A DNA stretch of 64,000 nucleotides from Desulfolutivibrio sulfoxidireducens (GTDB taxonomy: Bacteria > Desulfobacterota > Desulfovibrionia > Desulfovibrionales > Desulfovibrionaceae). The stretch lies in assembly GCF_013376475.1 (NCBI RefSeq), contig NZ_CP045508.1, positions 1,423,501 to 1,487,500 of the forward strand, given 5' to 3'. Positions 9,258 to 18,014 of this stretch are shown piece by piece. Position 1 is the stretch's first letter. Each line of letters starts with the position of its first letter. The translations under genes and the position numbers were made by a program. The notes beneath the pieces were generated by a model that saw only the letters and a list, made by a program, of their open reading frames with translations, had not been told where the DNA came from and did not search any database.

Positions 9258-9530
9258 GGCGACCCCGCACCGCGCTCGATCCCTGTTCCCCTGAGCCGCC
9301 CCCACCCAGGTCCGGTGATTTCTGCGTTTAACGCACTCCCGGTTCGTTGCTCTGAAACGCCGCGAGTCCGTCTTGCTTTATTGTGAAATCAGTTTAAAAA
9401 TAAAATTTCGATTTTTTTGTATTTCTATATGTTTATATATAACAATATACAAATATATGGTGGGTATTGCTCTGTCTCCCTGGATTCCATCCGCATTCAG
9501 TGGTAACGCTTTCCGGACATACGTTCGGAC
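9258..9530. other. Intergenic spacer with an AT-rich block
   Basis: No gene is supported here. Positions about 9370-9465 are very AT-rich (runs of A and T, many TATA-like words) inside a GC-rich locus. This could contain a promoter for the following adhesin gene or be leftover foreign DNA. Confidence 0.4.
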
Positions 9531-10979
9531 ATGGCGAAGCATCGTCCGCGGCATGCCGCATGGCGCTTCGCCAGAAGCGTTTCGCCTATGCCGCATCCTC
9601 CCTCCTGGCGGCCTCCGGGGAAAATCGGCCGTTTTGCACTGGCTCATGCCAGTCAATGCGGCGCATCCCTGCTCTTCATCATCGCCTGCCTGGCCGTCCT
9701 GGCCGCCCTCGGCGCGGCCCTGGCCTCCTTCGACGATTCCGCCGGCCGCTCACAACTCCAGCACGCCCCCTGCGCCGCCGCCTACTACCTGGCCCTGTCC
9801 GGGCTCAACTATGCCGTTGCTATCGGCGCGGCAAATCTCCGGGACATCCAGGCCGCCGGCGGCGCGACCCTGAATATGGGACAGGGCACGGTCGCCCTGG
9901 AGGTGCTCGGGGAGGACGAAAACGGGGGCATCCTGGTCGAGGCCACGGGCACGGTCGATCCCGGCGGTCCGCGCCACGCCGCCCGCACCCTGATCGGAAC
10001 CGTGCCCGGCGGTCCGGCAACCATCTCCTTCGAAAACGACCTGGCGGACTTCACCCCGCCCGTGACCTCGCAGGCGGGCGTCATCGCCACGGATGTCGCA
10101 AGCTCACAGGCCGTGCTCGGCAACGGCGTCCAGGATACCTACGGCGCGCTGTGGTACCGGGGGGACCGGCTGTGGTGTACGGACGGGAAATGCCTGTTCG
10201 GCACGGGCCTGCGGGCCTTTTTCCGGTTTTCCTTCGCATCCTCCGGCGAGGATGCGGGCGACGGCTTCACCTTCGCCGTGGTCAACGCCACGGACAACGA
10301 CACCTCGCGCTCGGGCGGCCACCCGGACATGGGCGAGCTTCTGGGATACGCCGGTCCCGGGGACACGGCCGACGGCCTGGGACTGCGGCCCCCCAAGTTC
10401 GCGGTGGAATTCGACACCTATGCCAATACCGGGGCGAATGACCCGGACCGGGTGGGTTCCCGGGCCGACGGCGACGGCGGAGACCACGCGGCCGTGGTCT
10501 TCTGGGGTCGCCAGGCCGATTCCGGGGAGTGCGCATGGGGCCGGACCCGCTACCAGTGCGTCCAGGACGACAACCGCCATTCCCGGCCGGGCGTGGAGGA
10601 CGTGGGCCAGACCACGGCCGGGGACATGCCCCGGAACAGCCAGAACGTCTCCACTGGCGCTGATTACTATGCCCGGTCGCGCGATGCGGCCTGGCTGCGG
10701 CGCGGCACGCACGCGGTGCGCCTGGAGGTGGACCGGGCCGGGAAGCCGGACGCCTCGGGCAACTATGCCTACGCCATCCGGGTGTGGATCGACTGCGCGG
10801 ACTGCGACGACGTGCTTACGGCCTTCACCGGCGCATCACCCACCCTGTCGCGGGATTTTTCGCTCAAAACGTCCCTGCACGCGAAAATGGAGCGCGTGCT
10901 CTTCGGCTGGACCGAGGCCTCGGGCGACGCCGTGCAGCGGGTGACGCTGTCGGACTTCGAACTGGTGTTTCTGGAATGA
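9531..10979 (+). CDS. Second lectin-domain minor-pilin-like protein
   Basis: A 482-residue paralogue of the previous protein with core base composition. The N-terminus is divergent ([20 protein letters not shown] near residues 44-63) but keeps the same position before a stem region. From about 165 the lectin-like blocks recur: [49 protein letters not shown] and HAAVVFWG. Conserved Cys (WCTDGKC and CADCDD) may form disulfides. The paralogy with 7689-9257 is clear across the passenger. Likely a pilus-borne carbohydrate-binding protein; ligand unknown. ATG 9531 is the track start, and later in-frame starts are possible. Confidence 0.72.
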   Translation: MAKHRPRHAAWRFARSVSPMPHPPSWRPPGKIGRFALAHASQCGASLLFIIACLAVLAALGAALASFDDSAGRSQLQHAPCAAAYYLALSGLNYAVAIGAANLRDIQAAGGATLNMGQGTVALEVLGEDENGGILVEATGTVDPGGPRHAARTLIGTVPGGPATISFENDLADFTPPVTSQAGVIATDVASSQAVLGNGVQDTYGALWYRGDRLWCTDGKCLFGTGLRAFFRFSFASSGEDAGDGFTFAVVNATDNDTSRSGGHPDMGELLGYAGPGDTADGLGLRPPKFAVEFDTYANTGANDPDRVGSRADGDGGDHAAVVFWGRQADSGECAWGRTRYQCVQDDNRHSRPGVEDVGQTTAGDMPRNSQNVSTGADYYARSRDAAWLRRGTHAVRLEVDRAGKPDASGNYAYAIRVWIDCADCDDVLTAFTGASPTLSRDFSLKTSLHAKMERVLFGWTEASGDAVQRVTLSDFELVFLE

Positions 10980-11020
10980 GGCGGTCTGGACAACGCCCCT
11001 GGCTTGGGCCATGTTCGGGC

Positions 11021-11593
11021 ATGCGCCGCGCCGTTTTCCGTCTCGCCGTGACCGTGTGTGCGGTCCTGTGGGCCATGCCCGCCCGTCCGGGCGAGGTCAT
11101 CTACAAGTACGACGCCCCGAACGGGGTGACGCATCTCTCCAATCGCCGCCTGAACAAGGATTACCGCCCGTTTTTCTACATGCGCGTGCCCCAAAGCGTG
11201 GACCCGGACAAGCTGATGGCCGTCATCCGCTACTACGGCCGCCGCCACAAGGTGGACCCGGAACTGGTCCGGGCCATGGTGGAGGTGGAATCCGGATTCG
11301 TCATCGAGGCGGTCTCGCCCAAGGGCGCGCAGGGGCTGATGCAGATCATGCCCGGCACGGGCAGGGACCTGGGGCTGGCGGAGCCCTTCGAGGCCGGTCC
11401 GAACATCGAGGCCGGGGTGCGCTACATGCGGGCCATGCTGGACCGCTACGGGGACAAGAGTCTGGCCCTGGCGGCCTACAACGCCGGCCCGGGCCGGGTG
11501 TCGAAGGACATGGGGATACCGGAGATCGCCGAGACCAGGGACTACGTGGCCAAGGTCATGCGGCGCTACGGGGCGCGCACGGGAATGCGGTAG
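11021..11593 (+). CDS. Lytic transglycosylase, SLT (Slt70/MltC-type) domain
   Basis: A 190-residue secreted murein hydrolase. Signal peptide at 1-24 (LAVTVCAVLWAMPARPGE), a short YKYDAPNGVTHLSN segment common in such proteins, then the SLT domain with catalytic Glu in VEVESGF. GLMQIMPGT and ALAAYNAGPG are the family signatures. It cleaves peptidoglycan between MurNAc and GlcNAc to form anhydro-muropeptides. Following directly after the pilus locus on the same strand, it may open the wall for pilus passage (inference). ATG 11021 gives a proper signal peptide. Confidence 0.9.
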   Translation: MRRAVFRLAVTVCAVLWAMPARPGEVIYKYDAPNGVTHLSNRRLNKDYRPFFYMRVPQSVDPDKLMAVIRYYGRRHKVDPELVRAMVEVESGFVIEAVSPKGAQGLMQIMPGTGRDLGLAEPFEAGPNIEAGVRYMRAMLDRYGDKSLALAAYNAGPGRVSKDMGIPEIAETRDYVAKVMRRYGARTGMR

Positions 11594-11598
11594 GGGGG

Positions 11599-12177
11599 CT
11601 ATCCCGTCGCGGCCGGCCGCGACTCGTCCAGGAGTCTTTGGCCAAGGGCCGCGATCGCCTCCGGAACCAGGGCGCGAAGCTCCGGCGCGTCAAGCCGTCC
11701 CCGGGCCAGAAGCTCCCGGGCCACGACCGATACCGCGTCCCACACGTCCGGCCGGGCCAAAAGCTCGGAAAGCAGGTGCCCAAGCTGTCCGCGAAGGGCC
11801 GCCGAGGCCCCGGTGCCGTACAGCCCCATTTCCTCGAATTCCCGCATCACATGCAGCATGTCGAAGGCCAGGCGCTCGGTGGCCTCGTCCACGAAAAGCC
11901 CGTAGGCCTCGCCCAGAAACCGCGCCTCGGCCCGGTGTCCGGCCAAAGCCACCAGGAGCCGCCGTCGGATGGTCAGTTTGCGGCCGCCGCCGGGCAACGC
12001 GTAGCCGGGGTCCTCGAAGGGGCCGTCGATGCGCGCCTCAAGGGCCGGACAGCCCACGGCAAAGGACATCACCACATGTCCGGCCACATGGTGGGCCAGG
12101 GTCTCCATGGGATCGCGCCGGGACGGCCGGGCGCTGTCCGGGTCAGTGTTCAAGGGGGCGTCCGGCGTGTGGTTCAT
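11599..12177 (-). CDS. FtsH/M41 peptidase-like protein lacking the catalytic glutamate
   Basis: A 192-residue protein without an AAA domain. LAHHVAGHVV aligns with the FtsH zinc motif HEAGH, but Val replaces the catalytic Glu. Downstream, LLVALAGHRAEARFLGEA matches the FtsH block LLGGRAAEE...FGE, and FVDEATERLA matches the block with the third zinc ligand Asp. The metal ligands therefore appear kept while the general base is lost: a probable pseudoprotease. Its start overlaps the stop of the HEAT/response-regulator gene (ATGA), so the two are co-translated. The role may be protein binding or sequestration; unknown. Similarity was judged by eye. Confidence 0.6.
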   Translation of the reverse strand: MNHTPDAPLNTDPDSARPSRRDPMETLAHHVAGHVVMSFAVGCPALEARIDGPFEDPGYALPGGGRKLTIRRRLLVALAGHRAEARFLGEAYGLFVDEATERLAFDMLHVMREFEEMGLYGTGASAALRGQLGHLLSELLARPDVWDAVSVVARELLARGRLDAPELRALVPEAIAALGQRLLDESRPAATG

Positions 12178-13775
12178 CCCAATATCCTGGTGAGTTCGTC
12201 GCGCAGGGCCTCGGCCGTGAACGGCTTTTTCAAAAAGCTCGTGACCCCGGCCCGCTGGGCCAATTCCACCTGTTCCCCGGTGGATTCCGTGGTGGCCATG
12301 AGCACGGGCGTGTCCGCGTGAATCATGTCCCCGCGCACCAGCCGGGTCAGCTCGATGCCGTCCATGCCCGGCATGTTCATGTCCGCCACGATGAGGTCGA
12401 ACGACTCCGATCCGTCCAGGATGTCCCAGGCGGACTGTCCGTCTTCCGCCGTGACCGTGGAAAATCCCATGCCGGGGAGGGCTCTCTTATAGAAGGCCAG
12501 CATGGCCCTGGAGTCGTCCACGGCCAGGACCCGGCGTCTGGCCTCGGCCGGGGTCCTTTCGGTCCTGGTCGCGCGCAGCCTGGCGGCGTGCGCCGTCGCC
12601 TCGGGCGCGTCCAGGGCCGAGAGGGCCGTGGCGAAGGCCTCCATGGTCTCCGGATCGCCGCGGATGGTCACCTCGGAGACGATCAGGTCGGTCAGGCGCG
12701 GGTTGTGGGCCATGGCCGAAAAAAGCCCGGTGGCCATGGCGTCGGCCATGGCCCGGGCGATGAGCCTGGCCTGGGGGCCGCCCGCACCCAGAATTTCCTC
12801 GATTTTTTTGACCACCCCGGGGTTGGCGTTGGCCTCGAGGGCCGTGACCACGGCCAGAAGGAGCATGGGGTCGGTCTCGGCCAGTCCGTCGATCAGGAAG
12901 ATCAGTCCCTTGAGCGAGGCCGCCCGCCCCAGGGCCTCGTAGACCGCGAAACGCAGGTTGTGGTGATCGATGGGCTGTCGGTCCTGGGCCGCCACCAGCA
13001 CGTCCGCGCCGGACTTGTGGCCGATGAACCCCAGGACGTTGGCCGACAGGACCCTCTCGTCCGGATCGCCGTGGTGGAAGCGCTCGGCCACAAAGGGCAC
13101 GGCCGCCTCGCCGGCCGCGACCAGGGTCTCGTGGATGGCCCGCCGGGCCGTGGGATTTCTGTGGTGGATCTTCTGGGCCAGATAGGACAGGGCCGCGTTG
13201 CCACCGATGGCCGCAAAGGCCCCCACGGCCTTGAACACGGTGATGGGGCAGTCGTCGCCGGCGATAACCTCGGCCGCGTCCACCAGGGCCGCCAGGCGCG
13301 GCAGGGACTGGGCGTCGCCCAAAAAGCCCAGCATTTCGGCGCACAGGGCGCTGATGTAGGGATCGGCATGGTCCAGATGGGCCCGGAAAACCGGCAGGGA
13401 TTCGGGGGCGCGCAGCCGCGAAAGGGCGCTTAAGATTTCCTGCAGATCCTCGGGTGAGGACTTGGCCTTGGCGGCCATGTCCAAAAGCACGGGCAGGGCC
13501 GAGGCGAATTCGTACCGGCCCACGGTGCGCAGACACAGACGGCGCAGGGCCGGGGACTCCGAGGAAAGACCGGCCACGGCCTGGGCCTCGCCATGGGCCA
13601 GAAGGGACTGCAGCACGTTAATGACCGCCAGGTCCACGGACTGGTCGCCAAGCGGCGCGGCGTGCAGCGCAAAGAGCGCGGGGATGGCTGAGACGTCCTT
13701 TTGGGTCTCGGCCTGGCGGAGCAGGGTGACTTGTTCGAGGAAGTCCTTTTTCCGGAAATCCGTAAAGTCGTCCAT
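12174..13775 (-). CDS. HEAT-repeat protein with C-terminal response-regulator receiver domain
   Basis: A 533-residue cytoplasmic protein. Residues about 25-390 are helical pairs of the HEAT/PBS-lyase repeat type (LLDMAAKAKSSPEDLQEIL, ALCAEMLGFLGDAQSLPRLA). Residues about 414-533 are a CheY-like receiver: acidic pair in VLAVDDSR, phospho-acceptor Asp near 465 in IVADMNMPGMDG, Thr in MATTES, and Lys in FLKKPF. All key residues for phosphorylation are present. No output domain follows, so signalling probably works through the HEAT scaffold. No histidine kinase lies nearby. It is divergently placed from the lipoprotein operon at 14172. Confidence 0.88.
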   Translation of the reverse strand: MDDFTDFRKKDFLEQVTLLRQAETQKDVSAIPALFALHAAPLGDQSVDLAVINVLQSLLAHGEAQAVAGLSSESPALRRLCLRTVGRYEFASALPVLLDMAAKAKSSPEDLQEILSALSRLRAPESLPVFRAHLDHADPYISALCAEMLGFLGDAQSLPRLAALVDAAEVIAGDDCPITVFKAVGAFAAIGGNAALSYLAQKIHHRNPTARRAIHETLVAAGEAAVPFVAERFHHGDPDERVLSANVLGFIGHKSGADVLVAAQDRQPIDHHNLRFAVYEALGRAASLKGLIFLIDGLAETDPMLLLAVVTALEANANPGVVKKIEEILGAGGPQARLIARAMADAMATGLFSAMAHNPRLTDLIVSEVTIRGDPETMEAFATALSALDAPEATAHAARLRATRTERTPAEARRRVLAVDDSRAMLAFYKRALPGMGFSTVTAEDGQSAWDILDGSESFDLIVADMNMPGMDGIELTRLVRGDMIHADTPVLMATTESTGEQVELAQRAGVTSFLKKPFTAEALRDELTRILG

Positions 13776-14171
13776 GCGGGTGTCCTTTGTCTGCGGATTG
13801 TCGGGCGCGACGATGGATACTCTGCGCCGGGCCGCGCCGGAAGGTCCAAAGACAGGACATGCCTAGCGCATTTCGTCAATGTTTCCTAGGGGGATCTGGG
13901 GACGATCCGGGTCGTTTCGCGGCCGTTTATGGACAAATGCCCGGGAAAATGCTTTGTTTCCCGGGTTGGACGAAAGATATGCGGCCGTTTGGCCGTTTTG
14001 CATTGGTTTTTCAATGGACAGTCAAGGACGCGGGAGCGCATGTACCAGGGCCGAACGATACGGGACAGGGGAAATCGGGGAAAAGCGCGCGGCAACGCGC
14101 GCGCTTTTCGACGCGCGGCCAGGGCCGTGAGGACAACCTCGCCGGCCGCATCCTGGCTGGTCGGGCGGGCC
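13776..14171. other. Divergent intergenic region
   Basis: 396 bases between a leftward and a rightward gene, so promoters for both should lie here. It contains the inverted repeat at 13940-13965 and two direct copies of GCGGCCGTTT starting at about 13919 and 13981. Frames read through it, but none has a convincing start or recognisable product. Confidence 0.5.
13940..13965. repeat. Inverted repeat, copy 2, in the leader of the lipoprotein operon
   Basis: Arms CCCGGGAAA and TTTCCCGGG around an 8-base loop, followed by GTTGGA. It matches the hairpin at 3727-3752 in arm sequence and is likewise in a gene leader, about 210 bases before ATG 14172. Confidence 0.7.
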
Positions 14172-14720
14172 ATGCGTCTGTTGGCCCTGGCCGGGCTGGT
14201 GGTGGCCGGACTGTTTTTGGGCTGCACGTTTTTCGCCTCCAAGGAGCCCGCCGCGCCGCCGCCGCCATCGGTCATGTCCATGACCGATCCGGCCGTTTCC
14301 GAACTTCTGGGTCGGGTCGAGGCGGCCAAGGCCTCCCAGCGCCGCCCCGAGGGATTCGAGGAATACGTCCGCTATGTGGCCACGGTCTATGTGGAACCCA
14401 TCCGCCTTCGCTACGCCGTGGCCGAGACCGTTGACGCGGCCGTGCGCCAGGCCGACCTGGGGGACGCCCCGGCCGGGCGGTTTCTGGCCGGCACGGTGCG
14501 CGACGTGCAGCTTCTGGCGGCCATGGAGGGCCGCACCTTCACTGTGGACCAGTGGCGCGAGATCTACGTCCGCTCGGGACTTATGACCCCCGACACCTTC
14601 GCCCGGCTGGGCGGGGACATGCCCCAAAATCCCGCGCTCCCCGAACCATCCGTTCCCGGATCCCGGCCGGACCCGGCCCTGGAAGCGGCCTCCCAGCCCG
14701 GGGAGGGGGAGAACCCGTGA
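14172..14720 (+). CDS. Putative lipoprotein of unknown function
   Basis: A 182-residue protein starting with a lipoprotein signal (RLLALAGLVVAGLFLGC), lipobox LFLGC with Cys near residue 17. The mature part is mostly helical and acidic with a proline-rich tail (PEPSVPGSRPDPALE). The longer open frame starts at 13929, but only ATG 14172 places the lipobox correctly. The stop overlaps the GTG start of the membrane protein downstream, so both are made together. I do not recognise the family. Confidence 0.72.
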   Translation: MRLLALAGLVVAGLFLGCTFFASKEPAAPPPPSVMSMTDPAVSELLGRVEAAKASQRRPEGFEEYVRYVATVYVEPIRLRYAVAETVDAAVRQADLGDAPAGRFLAGTVRDVQLLAAMEGRTFTVDQWREIYVRSGLMTPDTFARLGGDMPQNPALPEPSVPGSRPDPALEAASQPGEGENP

Positions 14721-15673
14721 GTCTGGCCGCCTCGGCCGCATCCGCCCTGCGCGACGCCGGGCGCATCAGCCTGGACCTCTATAAAATCATGATCCCGGTG
14801 ATCATCGGGGTCAAGATCCTCAAGGAACTGGACCTCATTTCCCTTCTGGCCGTGCCTCTGGCCCCGCTTATGGAGTTGACCGGACTGCCGGCGGACATGG
14901 GGCTGGTGTGGGCCACGGCCATCCTGACCAACATCTACGGCGGCATCCTGGTCTACGTGGCCCTGCCGCCGGGACCCGACCCCCTGACCGTGGCCCAGGT
15001 CACGGTGCTCTCCACCATGATCCTCATCGCCCACAACATCCCGGTCGAGGGCCGCATCACCCAGAAATGCGGGGTGGGCTTCTGGGGGCAGGCCCTGTTG
15101 CGCATGGGCGGGGCGCTTGTGTGCGGCATGCTCATGCACCACTTTTTTTCCGCCTGCGGCATGCTGGCCGAACCAAGCCGCGCGGTCTTCACCGCCGGTC
15201 CGGCCGACGCCTCCCTTGTGGGCTGGGCCCTGGGCGAGGCCAAAAACCTGGTCATGATCTTCGGGGTCATCCTGGCCCTGATCATCCTGATGCGCGTGCT
15301 TGGCCGCCTCCGGATCACCGACCTTTTCGAGCGGCTTCTGGCCCCGGTCCTGGGGCTTATGGGCATCGGGCGCAAGGCGGCCACGATCACGGTCATCGGG
15401 CTGGTCATGGGCCTGGCCTACGGCGGCGGGCTGATCCTCATGGAGGTCAAGGGGGGGCGGCTTTCGCGCCAGGACGTGTTTTCCTCGCTTTCGCTCATGA
15501 GCCTGTCCCACGCGCTCATCGAGGACACCCTGCTTATGACCCTGATCGGGGCCAGTGTGCAGGGCACTTTTTTCGGACGACTGCTTTTTTCCATGGTCGT
15601 GGTGGCCGTGCTGTCGCGGCTGGTGGGACCGCGTCTGTCCGTGCCCGGTTCGGCCCTGGGGAGGATGTTCTGA
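14717..15673 (+). CDS. Nucleoside-recognition (Gate) domain membrane protein
   Basis: A 318-residue polytopic inner-membrane protein with about eight hydrophobic helices and two Gate-like regions (TNIYGGILVYVA and GLAYGGGLILMEVK). Members of this domain family include SpmA/SpmB and parts of nucleoside transporters; the transported molecule here is unknown. The GTG start is embedded in the preceding stop (GTGA), and its own stop overlaps the next ATG (TGATG). A second protein of the same general class is at 46758-47708. Coupling to a lipoprotein and a lytic transglycosylase hints at envelope function (inference). Confidence 0.78.
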   Translation: MSLAASAASALRDAGRISLDLYKIMIPVIIGVKILKELDLISLLAVPLAPLMELTGLPADMGLVWATAILTNIYGGILVYVALPPGPDPLTVAQVTVLSTMILIAHNIPVEGRITQKCGVGFWGQALLRMGGALVCGMLMHHFFSACGMLAEPSRAVFTAGPADASLVGWALGEAKNLVMIFGVILALIILMRVLGRLRITDLFERLLAPVLGLMGIGRKAATITVIGLVMGLAYGGGLILMEVKGGRLSRQDVFSSLSLMSLSHALIEDTLLMTLIGASVQGTFFGRLLFSMVVVAVLSRLVGPRLSVPGSALGRMF

Positions 15674-16839
15674 TGTCCGGGCGGCGGTGTAGCCGGGGTG
15701 TTGCGGTGTGCGCCATGCTTTTGGTCGTGACCTGGACAGCCTCGTGGACAGCGGCGCAACAGATGCAAACATCGAGGCAACCCGCGACGCCTCTGCCCGA
15801 CACGGTTTCCTTTGAACCGCTCATCCAGCGGCTTGTGGCCGACGGCCGCTCCGAGGCCGAGGTGCGCGGGCTTTTCTCCCGGCCGGAGATGGTGTTTGAT
15901 CCCGAGCCCATGACCGCCAAGCTGACCGAACTGTACATGTCCAAATACGGGCTGCGGCTGGTGACCGACATCCAGAATCGCTTGTCCGCGCTGGGTTACC
16001 ACCCCTGGCCCGCGACCGGAAAACTCTCCCGGCTGACCAAATGGGCCATCCGGGCCTGGCAGCGCCAAAGCGGACTTCCGGAAAAGGCCCGGGCCACGCC
16101 GGAGCTCCTGGCCGCCCTGCGGGCCTCGACCGCCAAGGCACCGCCTGGCCTGGATTTCCCTCCCGAAGAGGCCCCCACTGTCTACGAAAGCGCCCTGACC
16201 GAGGAGCGCCTGGCCGAGGCCCGGGAATTTCTCGCGGCCAACCGGACGATCCTGGCCGGCGTACGGCAGCGCTACGGCCTTCCCGAGGAGGTGGCCGTGG
16301 GCGTGGCCGCCGTGGAGACGCGGTGCGGCCGCTATCTTGGCGAGAAACCGGCCGTGGCGCTTCTTTCGGGCATGGCCTTGGCCCGGGACTATGCCCAGGT
16401 GGCGGACGCGTTTTCGTATGAGAAACCCTCGCCGGACAGGACCGCCTGGCTGGCCGCAAAGGCCCGCGAGCGCGGGGACTGGGCCTACCGCGAATTGGCG
16501 GCCCTTCTGGCCTATGCCGGCCGCATCGGCCGCGACCCCCTGGCCATGCCCGGGTCCATCTACGGGGCTATCGGGGTCAGCCAGTTCATGCCCACCAACG
16601 CCCTGACCTTGGCCCGGGACGGGGACGGCGACGGCGTGGCCGACCTGTTCGTCGTGGCCGACGCCCTGGAGAGCATGGGCAACTACCTGCACAAGGCCGG
16701 AGTGGGAGGCCAGACCTCCGAGACGGCGCTTCGCGAGGCCCTTTTCCGCTACAACAAAAGCCGGGCCTATGTGAACACCATCATGGCTGTGGCCACGCAC
16801 CTGCGCCAGACCGCCTCGCCGGAAACGCCTGGAAAATGA
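15673..16839 (+). CDS. Lytic murein transglycosylase, MltB family
   Basis: A 388-residue secreted hydrolase. N-terminal signal (VAVCAMLLVVTWTASWTAA). A peptidoglycan-binding-type segment at about residues 95-140 (LVTDIQNRLSALGYHPWP...AIRAWQRQSGLP) is placed before the catalytic part. The SLT_2/MltB domain contains VAAVETRCGRYLG with the catalytic Glu, then GAIGVSQFMPTNAL and DLFVVADALESMGNYL. It cuts glycan strands in the periplasm. The start overlaps the previous stop, so it belongs to the 14172 operon. Confidence 0.88.
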   Translation: MSGRRCSRGVAVCAMLLVVTWTASWTAAQQMQTSRQPATPLPDTVSFEPLIQRLVADGRSEAEVRGLFSRPEMVFDPEPMTAKLTELYMSKYGLRLVTDIQNRLSALGYHPWPATGKLSRLTKWAIRAWQRQSGLPEKARATPELLAALRASTAKAPPGLDFPPEEAPTVYESALTEERLAEAREFLAANRTILAGVRQRYGLPEEVAVGVAAVETRCGRYLGEKPAVALLSGMALARDYAQVADAFSYEKPSPDRTAWLAAKARERGDWAYRELAALLAYAGRIGRDPLAMPGSIYGAIGVSQFMPTNALTLARDGDGDGVADLFVVADALESMGNYLHKAGVGGQTSETALREALFRYNKSRAYVNTIMAVATHLRQTASPETPGK

Positions 16840-16929
16840 CCGGGGTGGGCTGTGCCGCCGTTTCCGGATACCTCAAACCGCGCCCGGCGCGCGCCATACG
16901 GATGGCGATAACGCGCCAACGGACCCTCC

Positions 16930-17673
16930 ATGAGCCCCCTCTACCGCCTGATCGCGCTCCTGCTGATCCTTATTCCGAATGCCGCCCTGGCCGCCTCGGC
17001 CACGGTCATCGGCTACCACCGCTTCGACGGCCACCGTTCCAGCATGTCCATGCCCATGGCCGAGTTCGAGGCCCATCTCAAGTACCTCAAGGAAAGCGCC
17101 AACGTCATGTCCATGGACGAGTTCGCGGGGTACGTCGAGCGCAAGGAGCGTTTCCCGCCGCGCACGGTGCTCATCACCATCGACGACGGCTGGTCCTCGG
17201 TCATGGACGCCTTCGCCCTGCTCAAAAAATACGACCTGCCATTCACCCTCTTTTTGCCCATGGCCTACATGGCCAACCCGGCCGCCAGACACAACCTGAC
17301 CCGGGAGGACATCGAGCGTCTCAAGTCCTGGCCCAAGGTCACCTTCGCGGATCATTCCTTCAGCCACTCCCCCAGACTCCAGGTTGGAAAGCACAAAAAT
17401 CACGAGACCTACCTGGAATTCCTGCGCCAGGATCTGGCCGCCTCGCGGCAACGCTTTTTCGAGATCTTCGGATATTATCCCAAATACTACGCCTATCCCT
17501 ACGGCCACACGAACGGTTCCTTCTCGGCCCTGCTTGCGGAGAACGGCTACGAACTGATGTTCACCACCGACTACCGGCCCTTTGACGGCGACGTGGACCC
17601 CCGGGCCATTCCCCGCCTGGGCGGGCACCGGGTCACGGCGGTCAGGCTCAAGGAGATCGTGGAGAGCGACTGA
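16930..17673 (+). CDS. Secreted polysaccharide deacetylase (NodB homology)
   Basis: A 247-residue protein with signal peptide (LIALLLILIPNAALAA). The NodB domain shows TIDDGW near residue 82 (metal and catalytic Asp), HSFSHS near 142-147 (the two metal-binding His) and a YAYPYGH motif near 186. Family members remove N-acetyl groups from peptidoglycan, PNAG or similar glycans using a divalent metal. Its position 90 bases after the MltB-type gene suggests a role in cell-wall or matrix remodelling. Substrate not determined. Confidence 0.88.
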   Translation: MSPLYRLIALLLILIPNAALAASATVIGYHRFDGHRSSMSMPMAEFEAHLKYLKESANVMSMDEFAGYVERKERFPPRTVLITIDDGWSSVMDAFALLKKYDLPFTLFLPMAYMANPAARHNLTREDIERLKSWPKVTFADHSFSHSPRLQVGKHKNHETYLEFLRQDLAASRQRFFEIFGYYPKYYAYPYGHTNGSFSALLAENGYELMFTTDYRPFDGDVDPRAIPRLGGHRVTAVRLKEIVESD

Positions 17674-17801
17674 CCGCCTGCCGGGCGCTCTTTTCGGGTG
17701 TTTTCAGACTCGTCGCGGGTGTCCCGCCCAGCGCCCATGGTTTTTTCGCAACCAAAGGACCATCCCGGTCCCCTGTCGGCCGGTCTTCGGGCGGGACGCC
17801 T

Positions 17802-17870
17802 GAGGGTTGTCACTCCGTATCCATGAGAGTTGTCCCATGGTATCCAGGAGGGTTGTCCCGCTGTATCCTT
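17802..17870. repeat. Three 23-bp tandem repeats upstream of the MATE gene
   Basis: Units start at 17802, 17825 and 17848, each of the form GAG(g/a)GTTGTC then TATCC. The third and second units differ at few positions; spacing is exactly 23 bases, about two helical turns. They sit about 75-140 bases upstream of a TTGACA box, a plausible place for an activator or repressor. Confidence 0.75.
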
Positions 17871-17942
17871 TGTGCCGCGGGATGCGTGAGATGGCCTGGC
17901 CGTTTCCTGGCGGGACACCTGGGCGGATATTTTGCGTTCTTC

Positions 17943-17971
17943 TTGACACGCTTCCGTCATGGAAGTAAATC
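17943..17971 (+). promoter_or_regulatory. Possible sigma-70 promoter for the MATE gene
   Basis: TTGACA at 17943-17948 is a perfect -35 box. At 17-base spacing the -10 position reads TAAATC, a weak match. About 45 bases remain to ATG 18015. Confidence 0.4.
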
Positions 17972-18014
17972 TATACGTTTTTTCCGCGACAATTCTATCA
18001 GCGTGAGTCACGTC

